The translations under genes were made by a program, and so were the position numbers. DNA of 64,000 bases from Oscillospiraceae bacterium (GTDB lineage Bacteria; Bacillota; Clostridia; Oscillospirales; Ruminococcaceae), in assembly GCA_021199855.1 (NCBI GenBank), contig JAJQHD010000036.1, positions 62,001 to 126,000 of the forward strand, written 5' to 3'. Under the pieces are notes generated by a model. It ran no database searches, had not been told where the DNA came from, and saw only the letters and a program-made list of their open reading frames with translations. Numbering within the stretch: the stretch's first letter is position 1; each line of letters starts with the position of its first letter. Below, piece after piece: positions 43,709 through 52,550 of this stretch.

Positions 43709-44482
43709 ATGATTTTAGAAGATATTGCCCGCTCAACAGTCAAGCGGGTCGAAAAAAGCAAGCTTGAAAATCCTGAGATAGTGGAGCAGGCGCTTTCTAT
43801 AAAGAAAGAAAAGCCATTCTATCTCGAAGAGAAGCTCCGTGAACCGGGAATCTCGTTTATCTGCGAGGTCAAGCGTGCTTCGCCTTCAAAAGGGCTGATT
43901 GCTCCCGACTTCCCGTATACTGAGATTGCCCGGGACTACGAAAAAGCCGGTGCAGACGCCATCAGCGTTCTCACCGAGCCGGAGTACTTCATGGGTAGCA
44001 ACCAATATCTGAGCGAAATTCGCCAGGAGGTCTCAATTCCGATATTAAGAAAAGATTTCACCGTCGACGAGTACCAGATTTACGAGGCACTCACCATTGG
44101 TGCTGACGCCGTCCTCCTCATATGCGCACTTTTGGACACCAAAACGCTCAGGAAGTATATCGCCATTGCCGACAAGCTCGGGTTGTCTTGCATAGTAGAG
44201 GCTCATGATGAAACCGAGGTCAAATCCGCACTTTCTGCGGGAGCAAGAATCGTCGGCGTCAACAACCGGAACCTGAAAGATTTCACCGCCGACATCACCA
44301 ATTCCGCCCGGCTCCGCAAGCTCGTGCCTTCGGACATTATCTTCATTTCCGAAAGCGGAATCAAGACGAGGGACGACGTGAAGAAGCTTGAAGACGAAAA
44401 CGTCAACGCCGTCCTCATCGGCGAGACCTTCATGCGGAGCGAGAACAAAGCGGCTATGCTTCGGGAATTGCGAGGATTATGA
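43709..44482 (+). CDS. trpC: Indole-3-glycerol phosphate synthase
   Basis: It closes the indole ring from CdRP with loss of CO2. ATG 43709 is two bases after the trpD stop, with GAGGAA upstream. The 257-residue barrel shows FICEVKRASPSKGLIAPDF near residue 51 (catalytic Lys), ISVLTEPEYFMGS near 86, ILRKDFTVDEYQIYEA near 112, GVNNRNLKDF near 183 and ISESGIKTRDDV near 210. It is monofunctional, with TrpF encoded separately. Confidence 0.97.
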   Translation: MILEDIARSTVKRVEKSKLENPEIVEQALSIKKEKPFYLEEKLREPGISFICEVKRASPSKGLIAPDFPYTEIARDYEKAGADAISVLTEPEYFMGSNQYLSEIRQEVSIPILRKDFTVDEYQIYEALTIGADAVLLICALLDTKTLRKYIAIADKLGLSCIVEAHDETEVKSALSAGARIVGVNNRNLKDFTADITNSARLRKLVPSDIIFISESGIKTRDDVKKLEDENVNAVLIGETFMRSENKAAMLRELRGL

Positions 44483-45102
44483 TGCCGGTAAAGCTTAAAA
44501 TCTGCGGATTAAAAAGGCGCGAGGATGCCGAGTATTTGAACGAATTCAAGCCTGATTTCGCCGGGTTCGTCTTTGCCGGGGCGAAGCGCAAAATCGACTT
44601 CGAGACGGCGAAAATGCTTCGTGAAATTCTCGACCCGAAAATTAAGACCGTCGGAGTATTCGTAAACGAAGATATCGGCTTCATCCAGAGGCTTGCCGAC
44701 AACCGGATAATCGACTTCGTCCAGCTTCATGGCGATGAGGACAACGGCTATATCGCAAAGTTGCGTTCGGTCTGCAACCTGCCGATAATCAAAGCCCAGA
44801 GAATCGCAAGCCGGGAAGATATCAAGCCGTTCGACGCCGATTACTACTTGTTCGACACCAAGAGAGCGGGCGAATACGGCGGCACCGGAGAAAGCTTCAA
44901 TTGGAGCGTTCTTACGGATATTGAAAAGCCGTTCTTCCTGGCGGGAGGAATAAATCTCGGGAACTTGGACGATGCGCTGAAAATCGCAACCGAAAAGTCT
45001 GCGTTCGCCCTCGACATTTCAAGCGGAGTCGAGACGGACGGATTCAAGGATAAACAAAAGATTCAAGAAACAGTCAGGAGAGTGAGAAATTATGAGCACT
45101 AA
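44479..45102 (+). CDS. trpF: Phosphoribosylanthranilate isomerase
   Basis: It isomerises PRA to CdRP. The ATG overlaps the trpC stop codon (ATGA), and a second in-frame ATG follows immediately. The 207-residue barrel opens with [16 protein letters not shown] (catalytic Cys9), then [20 protein letters not shown] near residue 88 and [12 protein letters not shown] near 154, where the general acid Asp is usually found further on in ALDISSGVE. Its 3' end overlaps trpB by 11 bp. Confidence 0.95.
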   Translation: MMPVKLKICGLKRREDAEYLNEFKPDFAGFVFAGAKRKIDFETAKMLREILDPKIKTVGVFVNEDIGFIQRLADNRIIDFVQLHGDEDNGYIAKLRSVCNLPIIKAQRIASREDIKPFDADYYLFDTKRAGEYGGTGESFNWSVLTDIEKPFFLAGGINLGNLDDALKIATEKSAFALDISSGVETDGFKDKQKIQETVRRVRNYEH

Positions 45103-46291
45103 TCCAAACAGCAAGGGCAGATTCGGCATCCACGGCGGACAGTACGTCCCCGAAACGCTGATGAACGCCGTCAACGAGCTCGAAGAAGCTTATAACTACT
45201 ATAAAAACGACCCAGAGTTCAACCGGGAACTCGACCGCCTTATGCGTGAATACGCAGGACGTCCGTCGCTTCTTTACTATGCCAAGAAGATGACTAAAGA
45301 CCTGGGCGGAGCGAAAATCTACTTAAAGCGTGAGGACCTCAACCACACCGGTGCGCACAAAATCAATAATGTTCTCGGTCAGGTTCTTCTTGCCAAGAAG
45401 ATGGGCAAGACCCGTGTCATCGCCGAGACCGGAGCCGGTCAGCACGGAGTCGCAACCGCAACCGTCGCCGCACTTATGGATATGGAGCGCGAAGTCTACA
45501 TGGGCGCCATCGACTGCGAAAGACAGGCTCTGAACGTCTACCGCATGAAGCTTCTTGGAGCAAAAGTCCATCCCGTAGAGAGTGGCACCAGAGTCCTGAA
45601 AGACGCTGTAAACGAAACCATGCGTGAATGGACAAACCGTGTCAGCGACACCCACTATGTTTTGGGAAGCGTCATGGGTCCGCACCCGTTCCCGACGATT
45701 GTCAGAGACTTCCAGAGCATCATCAGCCGTGAAGCAAGAGCCCAGATACTTGAAAAAGAGGGCAAGCTCCCGGCGGCAGTTCTTGCATGTGTCGGAGGCG
45801 GAAGCAACTCCATGGGCATGTTCTATCACTTCATCCCGGATGAGGGTGTCCGCCTTATCGGTTGTGAAGCGGCAGGAAAGGGAATAGATACCGACAAACA
45901 CGCCGCCACTATGGCAAAAGGCAAATTAGGCATCTTCCACGGTATGAAGTCCTACTTCTGCCAGAACGAATACGGTCAGATTGACGAGGTCTACTCTATC
46001 TCAGCAGGTCTTGACTACCCCGGAATCAGTCCCGAGCACGCTAACTTAAAAGACACTGGCAGAGCCGAATATGTCCCGATAACAGACGACGAGGCGGTCG
46101 ACGCCTTTGAGTATCTTTCGAGGACAGAGGGCATCATCCCCGCAATCGAGAGCTCTCACGCCGTTGCATATGCAATGAAGATTGCGAAGGATTTCAGTCC
46201 GGACGACAGCATCATCATCTGCCTTTCCGGCAGAGGAGACAAGGACGTTGCGGCAATCGCCCGCTACAGAGGAGTTGATATTTATGAGTAG
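45092..46291 (+). CDS. trpB: Tryptophan synthase beta chain
   Basis: It joins indole and serine using PLP. The 399 residues include the PLP lysine in [15 protein letters not shown] near residue 90, [16 protein letters not shown] near 112, the phosphate loop [15 protein letters not shown] near 233, and the C-terminal [10 protein letters not shown] near 378. This is the TrpB1 type that works with TrpA. The start lies inside trpF, and GTCAGGAGAGTG gives the ribosome-binding site. Confidence 0.98.
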   Translation: MSTNPNSKGRFGIHGGQYVPETLMNAVNELEEAYNYYKNDPEFNRELDRLMREYAGRPSLLYYAKKMTKDLGGAKIYLKREDLNHTGAHKINNVLGQVLLAKKMGKTRVIAETGAGQHGVATATVAALMDMEREVYMGAIDCERQALNVYRMKLLGAKVHPVESGTRVLKDAVNETMREWTNRVSDTHYVLGSVMGPHPFPTIVRDFQSIISREARAQILEKEGKLPAAVLACVGGGSNSMGMFYHFIPDEGVRLIGCEAAGKGIDTDKHAATMAKGKLGIFHGMKSYFCQNEYGQIDEVYSISAGLDYPGISPEHANLKDTGRAEYVPITDDEAVDAFEYLSRTEGIIPAIESSHAVAYAMKIAKDFSPDDSIIICLSGRGDKDVAAIARYRGVDIYE

Positions 46292-47051
46292 AATCGCAAG
46301 CCTCAAAGGCAAAAAGTGCTTTGTCGGATTCCTCACCGGCGGCGACCCTAATCTCGACAAGACCTACGACTATATTTTAGACATGGCTGAAGCCGGAGCA
46401 GACCTCATCGAAATAGGCGTCCCGTTCTCCGACCCGATTGCCGAGGGAACGGTGATTCAGGAGGCAAATATAAGAGCATTGAGTGTCGGAACGACCACCG
46501 ACGGCATCTTCGACTGTGTCGAAAAAGTCAGAAAGAAGACCGAAGTGCCGCTGGTTCTCCTGACATATGCAAACCCCGTCTACACCTACGGCAAGGACAG
46601 ATTTTTCGGAAAATGCGAGGAAGTCGGCATCGACGGCGTAATTGTCCCGGATGTCCCGTTTGAAGAGAAAGCTGAGTTTTCGGAAGAAGCCAAAGCCCAC
46701 CACATCGACATCATCTCGATGATAGCTCCGACCAGCGACGAGCGCATCACAAAAATCGCCTCCGAAGCTCAGGGTTTCCTCTACATCGTCTCCTCAATGG
46801 GCGTCACCGGCGTCCGAGAGAAGATTACGACCGATGTCAAGTCGATAGTCGAGAAAGCCAAATCCGCCACCGACATCCCCGTTTTCATTGGCTTCGGAAT
46901 CAGCACCCCCGAGCAGGTTCACGAATACACCACCTACGCCGACGGCACAATCGTCGGCAGTGCGATAGTGAAAATTATCGCAAAGAATGGCGAGAATGCT
47001 TCGGAGGAGCTCAGAAGTTACGTAAAAGCTATGAAAGAGGGAACGATGTAG
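46284..47051 (+). CDS. trpA: Tryptophan synthase alpha chain
   Basis: It cleaves indole-3-glycerol phosphate and channels indole to TrpB. ATG 46284 overlaps the trpB end by eight bases and has GAGGAG upstream. The 255-residue barrel shows [17 protein letters not shown] near residue 15, the catalytic Glu in [15 protein letters not shown] near 45, [15 protein letters not shown] near 118 and [10 protein letters not shown] near 205. The stop codon TAG lies within a family A repeat, which may have trimmed or rewritten the gene end. Confidence 0.97.
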   Translation: MSRIASLKGKKCFVGFLTGGDPNLDKTYDYILDMAEAGADLIEIGVPFSDPIAEGTVIQEANIRALSVGTTTDGIFDCVEKVRKKTEVPLVLLTYANPVYTYGKDRFFGKCEEVGIDGVIVPDVPFEEKAEFSEEAKAHHIDIISMIAPTSDERITKIASEAQGFLYIVSSMGVTGVREKITTDVKSIVEKAKSATDIPVFIGFGISTPEQVHEYTTYADGTIVGSAIVKIIAKNGENASEELRSYVKAMKEGTM

Positions 47052-47079
47052 GTTTCGGGCGGATAATATCCGCCCCTAC
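47048..47079. repeat. Family A palindromic repeat, contracted copy (A4)
   Basis: GGGCGGATAATATCCGCCCC at 47057-47076 plus CTAC to 47079 equals the right unit of A3, with the same GGTTT-CGGGC approach. The left unit is reduced to GTAGG at 47048-47052, which supplies the trpA stop codon. Confidence 0.8.
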
Positions 47080-47145
47080 ATTTATTAGCCAGCCAAATAG
47101 CATTAAAATATTCACATCTCACGCAAACATCCCTTCACGAAAACA

Positions 47146-47184
47146 AAATGCGGTCTGGTGCATGAAAGTGCTCTCGACCGCTTT
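47146..47184 (+). terminator. Weak terminator-like hairpin downstream of trpA
   Basis: GCGGTC (47150-47155) can pair with GACCGC (47176-47181), flanked by A-rich and T-rich ends (AAA and TTT). The loop is 20 bases, so strength is doubtful. The surrounding gap 47080-47234 shows no gene with a ribosome-binding site. Confidence 0.3.
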
Positions 47185-47234
47185 GTTATGCAATCTGCAC
47201 AACTTTCATCAGCGTTTCTTGTATAAAATGACGA

Positions 47235-47263
47235 TTGAAATCGAATGTGAAAAGGTGTATAAT
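47235..47263 (+). promoter_or_regulatory. Promoter of the solute-binding lipoprotein, with long structured leader
   Basis: TTGAAA (47235-47240) and TATAAT (47258-47263), 17-bp spacer. The leader of about 145 bases holds two hairpins: ATGAAATCC/GGATTTCAT with a four-base loop at 47332-47353, and TTAGAG/CTCTAA with a four-A loop at 47375-47390. Neither has a full T-run. They may stabilise the message of this probably abundant protein. Confidence 0.7.
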
Positions 47264-47414
47264 CAACATATCCTAAAATGCTCATTTTTCAATATTAAAG
47301 GCGACAATTTTTTAAGGTTGAAAATGGTTGTATGAAATCCCCGCGGATTTCATTTTCGCGTTTTCGGGATGACTTTAGAGAAAACTCTAATGCAAAATTT
47401 ATTGGAGGTGCTTT

Positions 47415-48869
47415 ATGAAGAAAATTATTGCATTACTTCTCGCGGGAATCATGATAGTCGCCCTTGTTGGTTGCGGCAGTTCCTCAAGAGAAGTAGTACA
47501 GCTGACCTTCGCCACCCAGGATGCCGAGGCTATTCTTGCAGCTGCAGGTATTATGCTTCCTGATGTCGAAGAGACAGAGGCGGCAGGAACCACCGTCCAG
47601 TGGTTTGCCTGGTACGACGATATGCAGAACTATTCAGACGATGAGATTATCAATTCCGGTTACTGGACCTTCCAGGAGAAGTACGGTTGCTCCGTAACAT
47701 GGGTTGAGTGCACTTGGGACACAAGATTTGATGAGCTTGCTACTCATATCTTAGCTTCCACTTCTCCCGACTTCTATCCCGGACATGATGACATTTTCCC
47801 GTCCAAGTGTATCAAGGGTATGTTCGTCCCTGTTGACGACTACATAGACTATGATGACGCTCTCTGGGCGGCAGAGAAGGATTACGCCTACACCTACTAT
47901 TCAATCAAGGACAGACCTTATGTTATCGTATACGACAACACCTTCAACAATGTCTGCGCTTATAACAGAAGAGTTATGGAAGAGTACGGCTATGACGATC
48001 CCGCCGAGCTCTACTACAACAACGAGTGGACATGGGATACCTTCTATGAGATGTGCATCGACTTTACCGATGAGGCTGAAAACAGATATGCTCTTGACGG
48101 CTGGTACTATGGTCTGGCTCTCATGCATTCCTGCGGCGAGACAATAGTCCAGTATGACACCGAGAATCAGCAGTTTGTATCGAATCTTGACTCTGCGGCT
48201 ATCGAGCGTGCGGCTAACCTTCTTTACGAACTTTCCAAGAACAACTGCCTCTATCCTGTATGGGACAACGGTTGGACTATCAGAAACAGCGTTGAAGGCG
48301 GCGGCATGAACGAAGGACTTTGCCTCTTCTATCTCGGCGGCACTTGGATGTTCACCGGCTCTGTCAGCACCATCAGCCCTGTCTGGGGCGACATGGAGGA
48401 CGGCGAGCTCATGTTTGTTCCGCTTCCTCGTGACGATGACGGCGACGGCAACTACTACACCGAGTCCATCCCGACCGGCTACTGCATCATCCAGGGCTCT
48501 ACCAATCCTGAGGGCGTTGCACTCCTCTCCGCCTGCATGAGATTCAAGGTTCTCGACCCGACAGTTGTCAACATCGACAGACTCCAGCTTGAGGAGACCT
48601 ACCTCTGGACTGAAGAAATGCTTGATATGTACGATGAGTGCTATGATCTTGCAACCGCTACCCACGTTATAGTTACCTATGGCGAAGGCTATGGCGACAA
48701 GCTCTACTCAGTAGTTGACTCTCTTGAAAGATTCGCAACTTCCTCCGATGCCTCCACATGGGCACAGATGAAGGAATCCTACTCCGAGCAGATTGAGTAC
48801 TACGTCAACCAGCTCAACGAGCAGATTGCGGCATACGACCCGTACTCGATGAACGATTACGACGGCTGA
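47415..48869 (+). CDS. Extracellular solute-binding lipoprotein (family 1-like)
   Basis: The 484-residue protein begins with a lipoprotein signal (KKIIALLLAGIMIVALVGC), with lipidation at Cys20. The mature part has the two-lobed sugar-binding look: VQWFAWYDDMQNY, WTFQEKYGCSVTWVEC, SPDFYPGHDDIF, the hinge-region ALMHSCGE and a GLCLFYLGGTWMF segment near residue 300. It is acidic and rich in Trp/Tyr, as in carbohydrate-binding proteins. RBS is TTGGAGGTG. No permease or ATPase gene adjoins, and a terminator follows directly, so it is an orphan component or signal-sensing partner. The ligand is unknown. Confidence 0.85.
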   Translation: MKKIIALLLAGIMIVALVGCGSSSREVVQLTFATQDAEAILAAAGIMLPDVEETEAAGTTVQWFAWYDDMQNYSDDEIINSGYWTFQEKYGCSVTWVECTWDTRFDELATHILASTSPDFYPGHDDIFPSKCIKGMFVPVDDYIDYDDALWAAEKDYAYTYYSIKDRPYVIVYDNTFNNVCAYNRRVMEEYGYDDPAELYYNNEWTWDTFYEMCIDFTDEAENRYALDGWYYGLALMHSCGETIVQYDTENQQFVSNLDSAAIERAANLLYELSKNNCLYPVWDNGWTIRNSVEGGGMNEGLCLFYLGGTWMFTGSVSTISPVWGDMEDGELMFVPLPRDDDGDGNYYTESIPTGYCIIQGSTNPEGVALLSACMRFKVLDPTVVNIDRLQLEETYLWTEEMLDMYDECYDLATATHVIVTYGEGYGDKLYSVVDSLERFATSSDASTWAQMKESYSEQIEYYVNQLNEQIAAYDPYSMNDYDG

Positions 48870-48887
48870 TAGCCCTGAGTAAATAAG

Positions 48888-48917
48888 AAAGCCGCTCTGA
48901 TATCGGGGCGGCTTTTT
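48888..48917 (+). terminator. Terminator after the lipoprotein gene
   Basis: AAAGCCGC (48888-48895) pairs with GCGGCTTT (48908-48915) with a 12-base loop and a T-run to 48917. Confidence 0.85.
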
Positions 48918-48953
48918 GCAGTCTGTTATACCGGCTGACTTCTCAGCGGTGTG

Positions 48954-49607
48954 TTATATAAGCTTTGTGTAATCCTCAATTATGAGATCGCAGATTCCAC
49001 GCATCTTTTCCCAGTCATCTTTTGAATGTTCCTCAAGAACACCGACGGTGTACATGTTTGCGGCTTTTGCGCCAACACATCCTAAGTAGATGTCCTCAAA
49101 AACAGCGCATGAAGAGGGATCGGCGACTCCGGCTTTTTCGGCGGCTAGTAAATAGACGTCGGGGAAGCCCTTTTTGCGCTTGACTTCGTCCGTGGTGACG
49201 AAAACGTCAAATAGGTCGAGGACTCCGTGCCTCTCAAGGCAGGGCTTGAACAGCTCCGGTCGGGAAGCAGTGGCAAGTGCAATCTTCACGCCACTCTGAT
49301 GGAGCTTCGTTATGAACTCCTTTGCTCCGGCGACCATATCAATCACATTTGCATAATCATATCTGAGCTCTTCGAGCCACTCGTTCATAACGACTTCCTT
49401 CGGGTCGGTGACGCCGCACTCGGCTATAACATAATCCGCCGCCTGGGAGAAATTAAGCGTCGAAACCCTGTCGTAGAAATCATCCGGAATCGGCAGGTTT
49501 CTTCTCTTCATGAAATTGATATCGACCTCCCGCCAGGCACTTATAGACTCAACCAGAGTCCCGTCAAGGTCGAAAATAGCACATCTGATGTCTTTGTAGA
49601 AATTCAT
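48954..49607 (-). CDS. HAD-superfamily hydrolase, beta-phosphoglucomutase-like
   Basis: ATG 49607 follows AAGGAGG by six bases. The 217-residue protein has HAD motif I FDLDGTLVES near residue 11, motif II in LATASRPELF near 110, the Lys region KRKKGFPDVYLLAA near 145 and motif IV CAVFEDIYLG near 168. The cap lies between residues about 20 and 85. Substrates of this subgroup are sugar phosphates or similar monophosphates and cannot be fixed from sequence. It is a single-gene unit divergent from recG. Confidence 0.85.
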   Translation of the reverse strand: MNFYKDIRCAIFDLDGTLVESISAWREVDINFMKRRNLPIPDDFYDRVSTLNFSQAADYVIAECGVTDPKEVVMNEWLEELRYDYANVIDMVAGAKEFITKLHQSGVKIALATASRPELFKPCLERHGVLDLFDVFVTTDEVKRKKGFPDVYLLAAEKAGVADPSSCAVFEDIYLGCVGAKAANMYTVGVLEEHSKDDWEKMRGICDLIIEDYTKLI

Positions 49608-49646
49608 AACTATCCTCCTTACGTGTGCAATGATTGTCATATTTAA

Positions 49647-49675
49647 ATTTTACCCTATTTCGCACAAATTGTCAA
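49647..49675 (-). promoter_or_regulatory. Promoter of the HAD hydrolase gene
   Basis: On the minus strand, TTGACA (49670-49675) and TAAAAT (49647-49652) with a 17-bp spacer. It lies back to back with the recG promoter. Confidence 0.75.
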
Positions 49676-49683
49676 CTCGCACC

Positions 49684-49712
49684 TTGCAAAATCTGTGTGA
49701 ATTTTATATAAT
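49684..49712 (+). promoter_or_regulatory. Promoter of recG
   Basis: TTGCAA (49684-49689) and TATAAT (49707-49712) with a 17-bp spacer, 28 bp before the recG ATG. Only eight bases separate its -35 box from that of the divergent HAD gene, so the two promoters may exclude each other. Confidence 0.75.
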
Positions 49713-49740
49713 AGGTTCAGAAATTCCCGGAGGTGATATA

Positions 49741-51753
49741 ATGAAGCTCGATGACGATATCAAATATTTGAAGGGCGTAGGATCGAAGCGTGCCGAGATT
49801 TTTGCAAAGATGGATATCCACACGGTGCGGGACTTATTGTATCACTTGCCGAGAAGCTACACCGATTTCTCGTCACCCGTGTCTATTGAAGAAGCGGTTT
49901 TAGACGAAGTCAATATCCTCCGGTGCCGGTGTGCCGGCAAGCACTCCTATCAGTATACTCGCCGTGGGATGCAAATATTCCAGCTTACCTTCACCGACGG
50001 CAAGGACGACATTTTCGTCACCCTCTTCAATCAAGGCTACCTCTATGACAAGCTCAGAATCGGCGAGGACTATTTCCTCATCGGGAAAGTCACCGGCACC
50101 CTCACCGAGCGTGCAATGTCGGGTCCAGAAATTGTCGAAATGTCAAAAGCCGACACCATCCGTCCGGTTTATCCACTTACCGAGGGTATGACCGAGAATA
50201 TTTTAAGAAACTGCATGAAGAATGCCCTCACATGTTTGGACACCGAAACTTGTGAGGTTATGCCCGAAGCTGTCATAAAAAAAGCCGGTCTTATGAAGAC
50301 CGACGATGCACTCCGATATATTCACTTTCCGAGAAACCAATCGGATGTAATTCCCGCTCGGAAACGCCTTGCCTTCGACGAGCTGACGACCCTGCAACTG
50401 GGGATGTTGTCCTTAAAAGACCGCAACCGCACTCTGACACCCTACGTGATGAAGAGCTATTCTATGGACAAGTTCTATAAATCCCTTCCGTTCGAGCCCA
50501 CAAATGCACAGAGAAAAGCAATCTCCGAATGTGTTTCGGATATGTCATGGGATGTCCCGATGAACCGCCTGATTATGGGCGATGTCGGCTCGGGAAAGAC
50601 GGTAGTTGCGGCGGCATGTTGCCTTCTTTGCCACATGAACGGCACCCAGTCCTGCCTTATGGCACCGACCGAAGTTTTAGCCGACCAGCACGCAGAAACC
50701 CTCTCGAAGTTCCTGGAGCCGCTTGGCGTGAAAGTTGCGCTTCTGAAGGGCTCGATGTCCACAAAAGAAAAAAATCAGGTCCGCAAGGGTCTTGCCACCG
50801 GCGAATACAGCGTCGCCGTCGGCACACATGCGCTCTTCCAGAAAGCAACCGAGTTCAATAATCTCGCACTTGTTATCACCGACGAACAGCACCGTTTCGG
50901 CGTCAACCAGCGTGACGCCCTTGCCGGCAAGGGCATAAATCCTCACCGCCTTGTAATGAGTGCAACCCCGATTCCGAGGACTCTCGCCCTCATGATTTAC
51001 GGTGAGCTCGATATCTCTGTCCTTGATGAAATGCCGAAGGGAAGATTGAAAATAGAAACCTACGCCGTCACCGGAAAACTCAGGCAACGTGCCTATAACT
51101 TCGTGAAAAGCCTTCTGAATCAGGGCAGGCAGGCATACATCATCTGCCCCGCCATCGATGAGGAAGAGGGTATGCAGAGCGTTCTTGAATATGCCGAGAG
51201 AATCAAGTCGGCAGATTTCAAGGATTACACCGTCGGCGTTCTTCACGGAAAGATGAAATCCGCCGAGAAAGAGCAAGTCATGGAGAGCTTCAAAAACGGC
51301 GAGATACAGGTTCTTGTCTCGACGACGGTTGTCGAAGTCGGCGTCGACGTTCCGAATGCGGCTGTCATGCTGATTGAGAATGCCGACAGGTTCGGTCTCA
51401 GCCAGCTCCACCAGCTCCGTGGGCGAGTCGGCAGGGGAGAATACCAGTCCTACTGCATCTTAGTTACCGACAACGTGACCGAGACGTCAAAGAAGCGCCT
51501 CAAAGCCCTTTCGTCGACTTCCGACGGTTTTGAAATAAGCGAACTCGACCTTAATCTCCGAGGACCCGGCGACTTTTTCGGCGACCGTCAGCACGGTCTC
51601 CCATCATTTAAAATCGCCGACATCGCCGCCGACACCGATATCCTGAAACTCGCCCGGGAATCCGCCGAAGAGATTTATGCAAGCGGGTATCTGGAAACTG
51701 AGCAGGGGAAAGGGCTTAAGGTGAACGTCGAGAAACTTTGGGAGAATGCGTAA
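49741..51753 (+). CDS. recG: ATP-dependent DNA helicase RecG
   Basis: RecG remodels stalled forks and Holliday junctions. ATG 49741 follows CGGAGGTGATATA; an in-frame ATG far upstream lacks a site. The 670-residue protein has the N-terminal wedge domain with an OB fold (LKGVGSKRAEIFAKM at the start). The helicase core follows: Walker A MGDVGSGKTVVAA near residue 282, DEQH in VITDEQHRFGVNQR near 378, SATPIPRT near 407, and the RecG-typical LHQLRGRVGRGEYQSYC near 560. Length and motif order are normal. Confidence 0.97.
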   Translation: MKLDDDIKYLKGVGSKRAEIFAKMDIHTVRDLLYHLPRSYTDFSSPVSIEEAVLDEVNILRCRCAGKHSYQYTRRGMQIFQLTFTDGKDDIFVTLFNQGYLYDKLRIGEDYFLIGKVTGTLTERAMSGPEIVEMSKADTIRPVYPLTEGMTENILRNCMKNALTCLDTETCEVMPEAVIKKAGLMKTDDALRYIHFPRNQSDVIPARKRLAFDELTTLQLGMLSLKDRNRTLTPYVMKSYSMDKFYKSLPFEPTNAQRKAISECVSDMSWDVPMNRLIMGDVGSGKTVVAAACCLLCHMNGTQSCLMAPTEVLADQHAETLSKFLEPLGVKVALLKGSMSTKEKNQVRKGLATGEYSVAVGTHALFQKATEFNNLALVITDEQHRFGVNQRDALAGKGINPHRLVMSATPIPRTLALMIYGELDISVLDEMPKGRLKIETYAVTGKLRQRAYNFVKSLLNQGRQAYIICPAIDEEEGMQSVLEYAERIKSADFKDYTVGVLHGKMKSAEKEQVMESFKNGEIQVLVSTTVVEVGVDVPNAAVMLIENADRFGLSQLHQLRGRVGRGEYQSYCILVTDNVTETSKKRLKALSSTSDGFEISELDLNLRGPGDFFGDRQHGLPSFKIADIAADTDILKLARESAEEIYASGYLETEQGKGLKVNVEKLWENA

Positions 51754-51787
51754 TTGTCGGCTTCGCCGACGCCGCCCTGCGGGCGGC

Positions 51788-51927
51788 ACCTCTCAGTCGC
51801 CCTTCGGGCGCCAGCTCCCGAAGTTCGCTTGCGAACTTCATGACAGAGGGAGCCTTTTGTATTCTCGGATAGGTAGTTATTGGCTCCCCTTACTAAGAGG
51901 AGCTGTCAGCGAAGCTGACTGAGAGGT
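51788..51927. repeat. Family B composite palindromic element (B3)
   Basis: The 140-bp element is bounded by ACCTCTCAGTC (51788-51798) and GACTGAGAGGT (51917-51927). The left half carries the palindromes GCCCttcGGGC and GAAGTTCGCTTGCGAACTTC; the right half carries GGCTCCCCTTA/TAAGaGGAGC and GTCAGCgaaGCTGAC. The central stretch TTTTGTATTCTCGGATAGG is shared with B2 and B4. Extra palindromes lie outside: GTCGGCttcGCCGAC at 51756-51770, GCCGCC/GGCGGC at 51771-51787 and GTCGCC/GGCGAC at 51949-51963. Confidence 0.8.
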
Positions 51928-51966
51928 GCGCCGACCGAAGGGAGGCACGTCGCCGTCAGGCGACAA

Positions 51967-52530
51967 TCACACCTTTTCCAACTTCTCCCCTAATCCTTTC
52001 CTAACCCTATGTAGCATACTCTTCACCCCAGCCTCGGTCATTCCGAGGCTTTTTGCTATCTCCCCGAGCGTGTCCGAGTAGAAATACCTCATCACAAACG
52101 CCACCCGGGCGTCTTTTTTGAGAGTGTAGAGATACGTCTCAATCGCTTCGGCAAGAAGCTTCACGTCGAGCTCCTCTTCGGGAGTTGAACCGCCTGTCAC
52201 GCAGTCTTCAAGCTCCGAGAGCGACACCGCATACTCAGAGCCCTTGCGCTTTTCACGGTTGCGGCGACGGAAGATGTCTATCGAATATTGCCGGGTAATC
52301 TTCCCAAGATATGTAGACAGTATGCTCGGTCTCTGCTCCGGCATCGAGTTCCACGCCTTCAGGTACGTCTCGTTGACGCTCTCCTCGCTGTCCTGCATGT
52401 CGTTGAGCACAGAATAGGCAATCTTCATGAGATACTTCTCGTACTTCTCCTGTGTAATCCTGATAGCCTCCTCGTTTCTGTCCCAGTACAGATTAACTAT
52501 AGCTTCGTCAGTAGTAATGATGTTTTCCAT
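51967..52530 (-). CDS. Sigma-70 family (ECF-like) RNA polymerase sigma factor
   Basis: The 187-residue protein has region 2 at residues about 25-90 (EKYLMKIAYSVLNDMQDSEE, NETYLKAWNSMP, TYLGKITRQYSIDIFRRRN) and region 4 at about 130-185 (RYFYSDTLGEIAKSLGMTE, VKSMLHRVRKGLGEKL, a helix-turn-helix). No region 3 is present, as in ECF factors. A GGGGGA site precedes the ATG. The membrane protein gene directly upstream, 20 bp away, is the likely partner. The pair lies between repeat elements B3 and B4. Confidence 0.9.
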   Translation of the reverse strand: MENIITTDEAIVNLYWDRNEEAIRITQEKYEKYLMKIAYSVLNDMQDSEESVNETYLKAWNSMPEQRPSILSTYLGKITRQYSIDIFRRRNREKRKGSEYAVSLSELEDCVTGGSTPEEELDVKLLAEAIETYLYTLKKDARVAFVMRYFYSDTLGEIAKSLGMTEAGVKSMLHRVRKGLGEKLEKV

Positions 52531-52550
52531 GGTTTGTCCCCCAAATATTT

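Noticed and set aside
47162-47335. 57-codon open frame in the gap after trpA
   Set aside because: It has no ribosome-binding site, spans the lipoprotein promoter, and its residues do not look like a protein.
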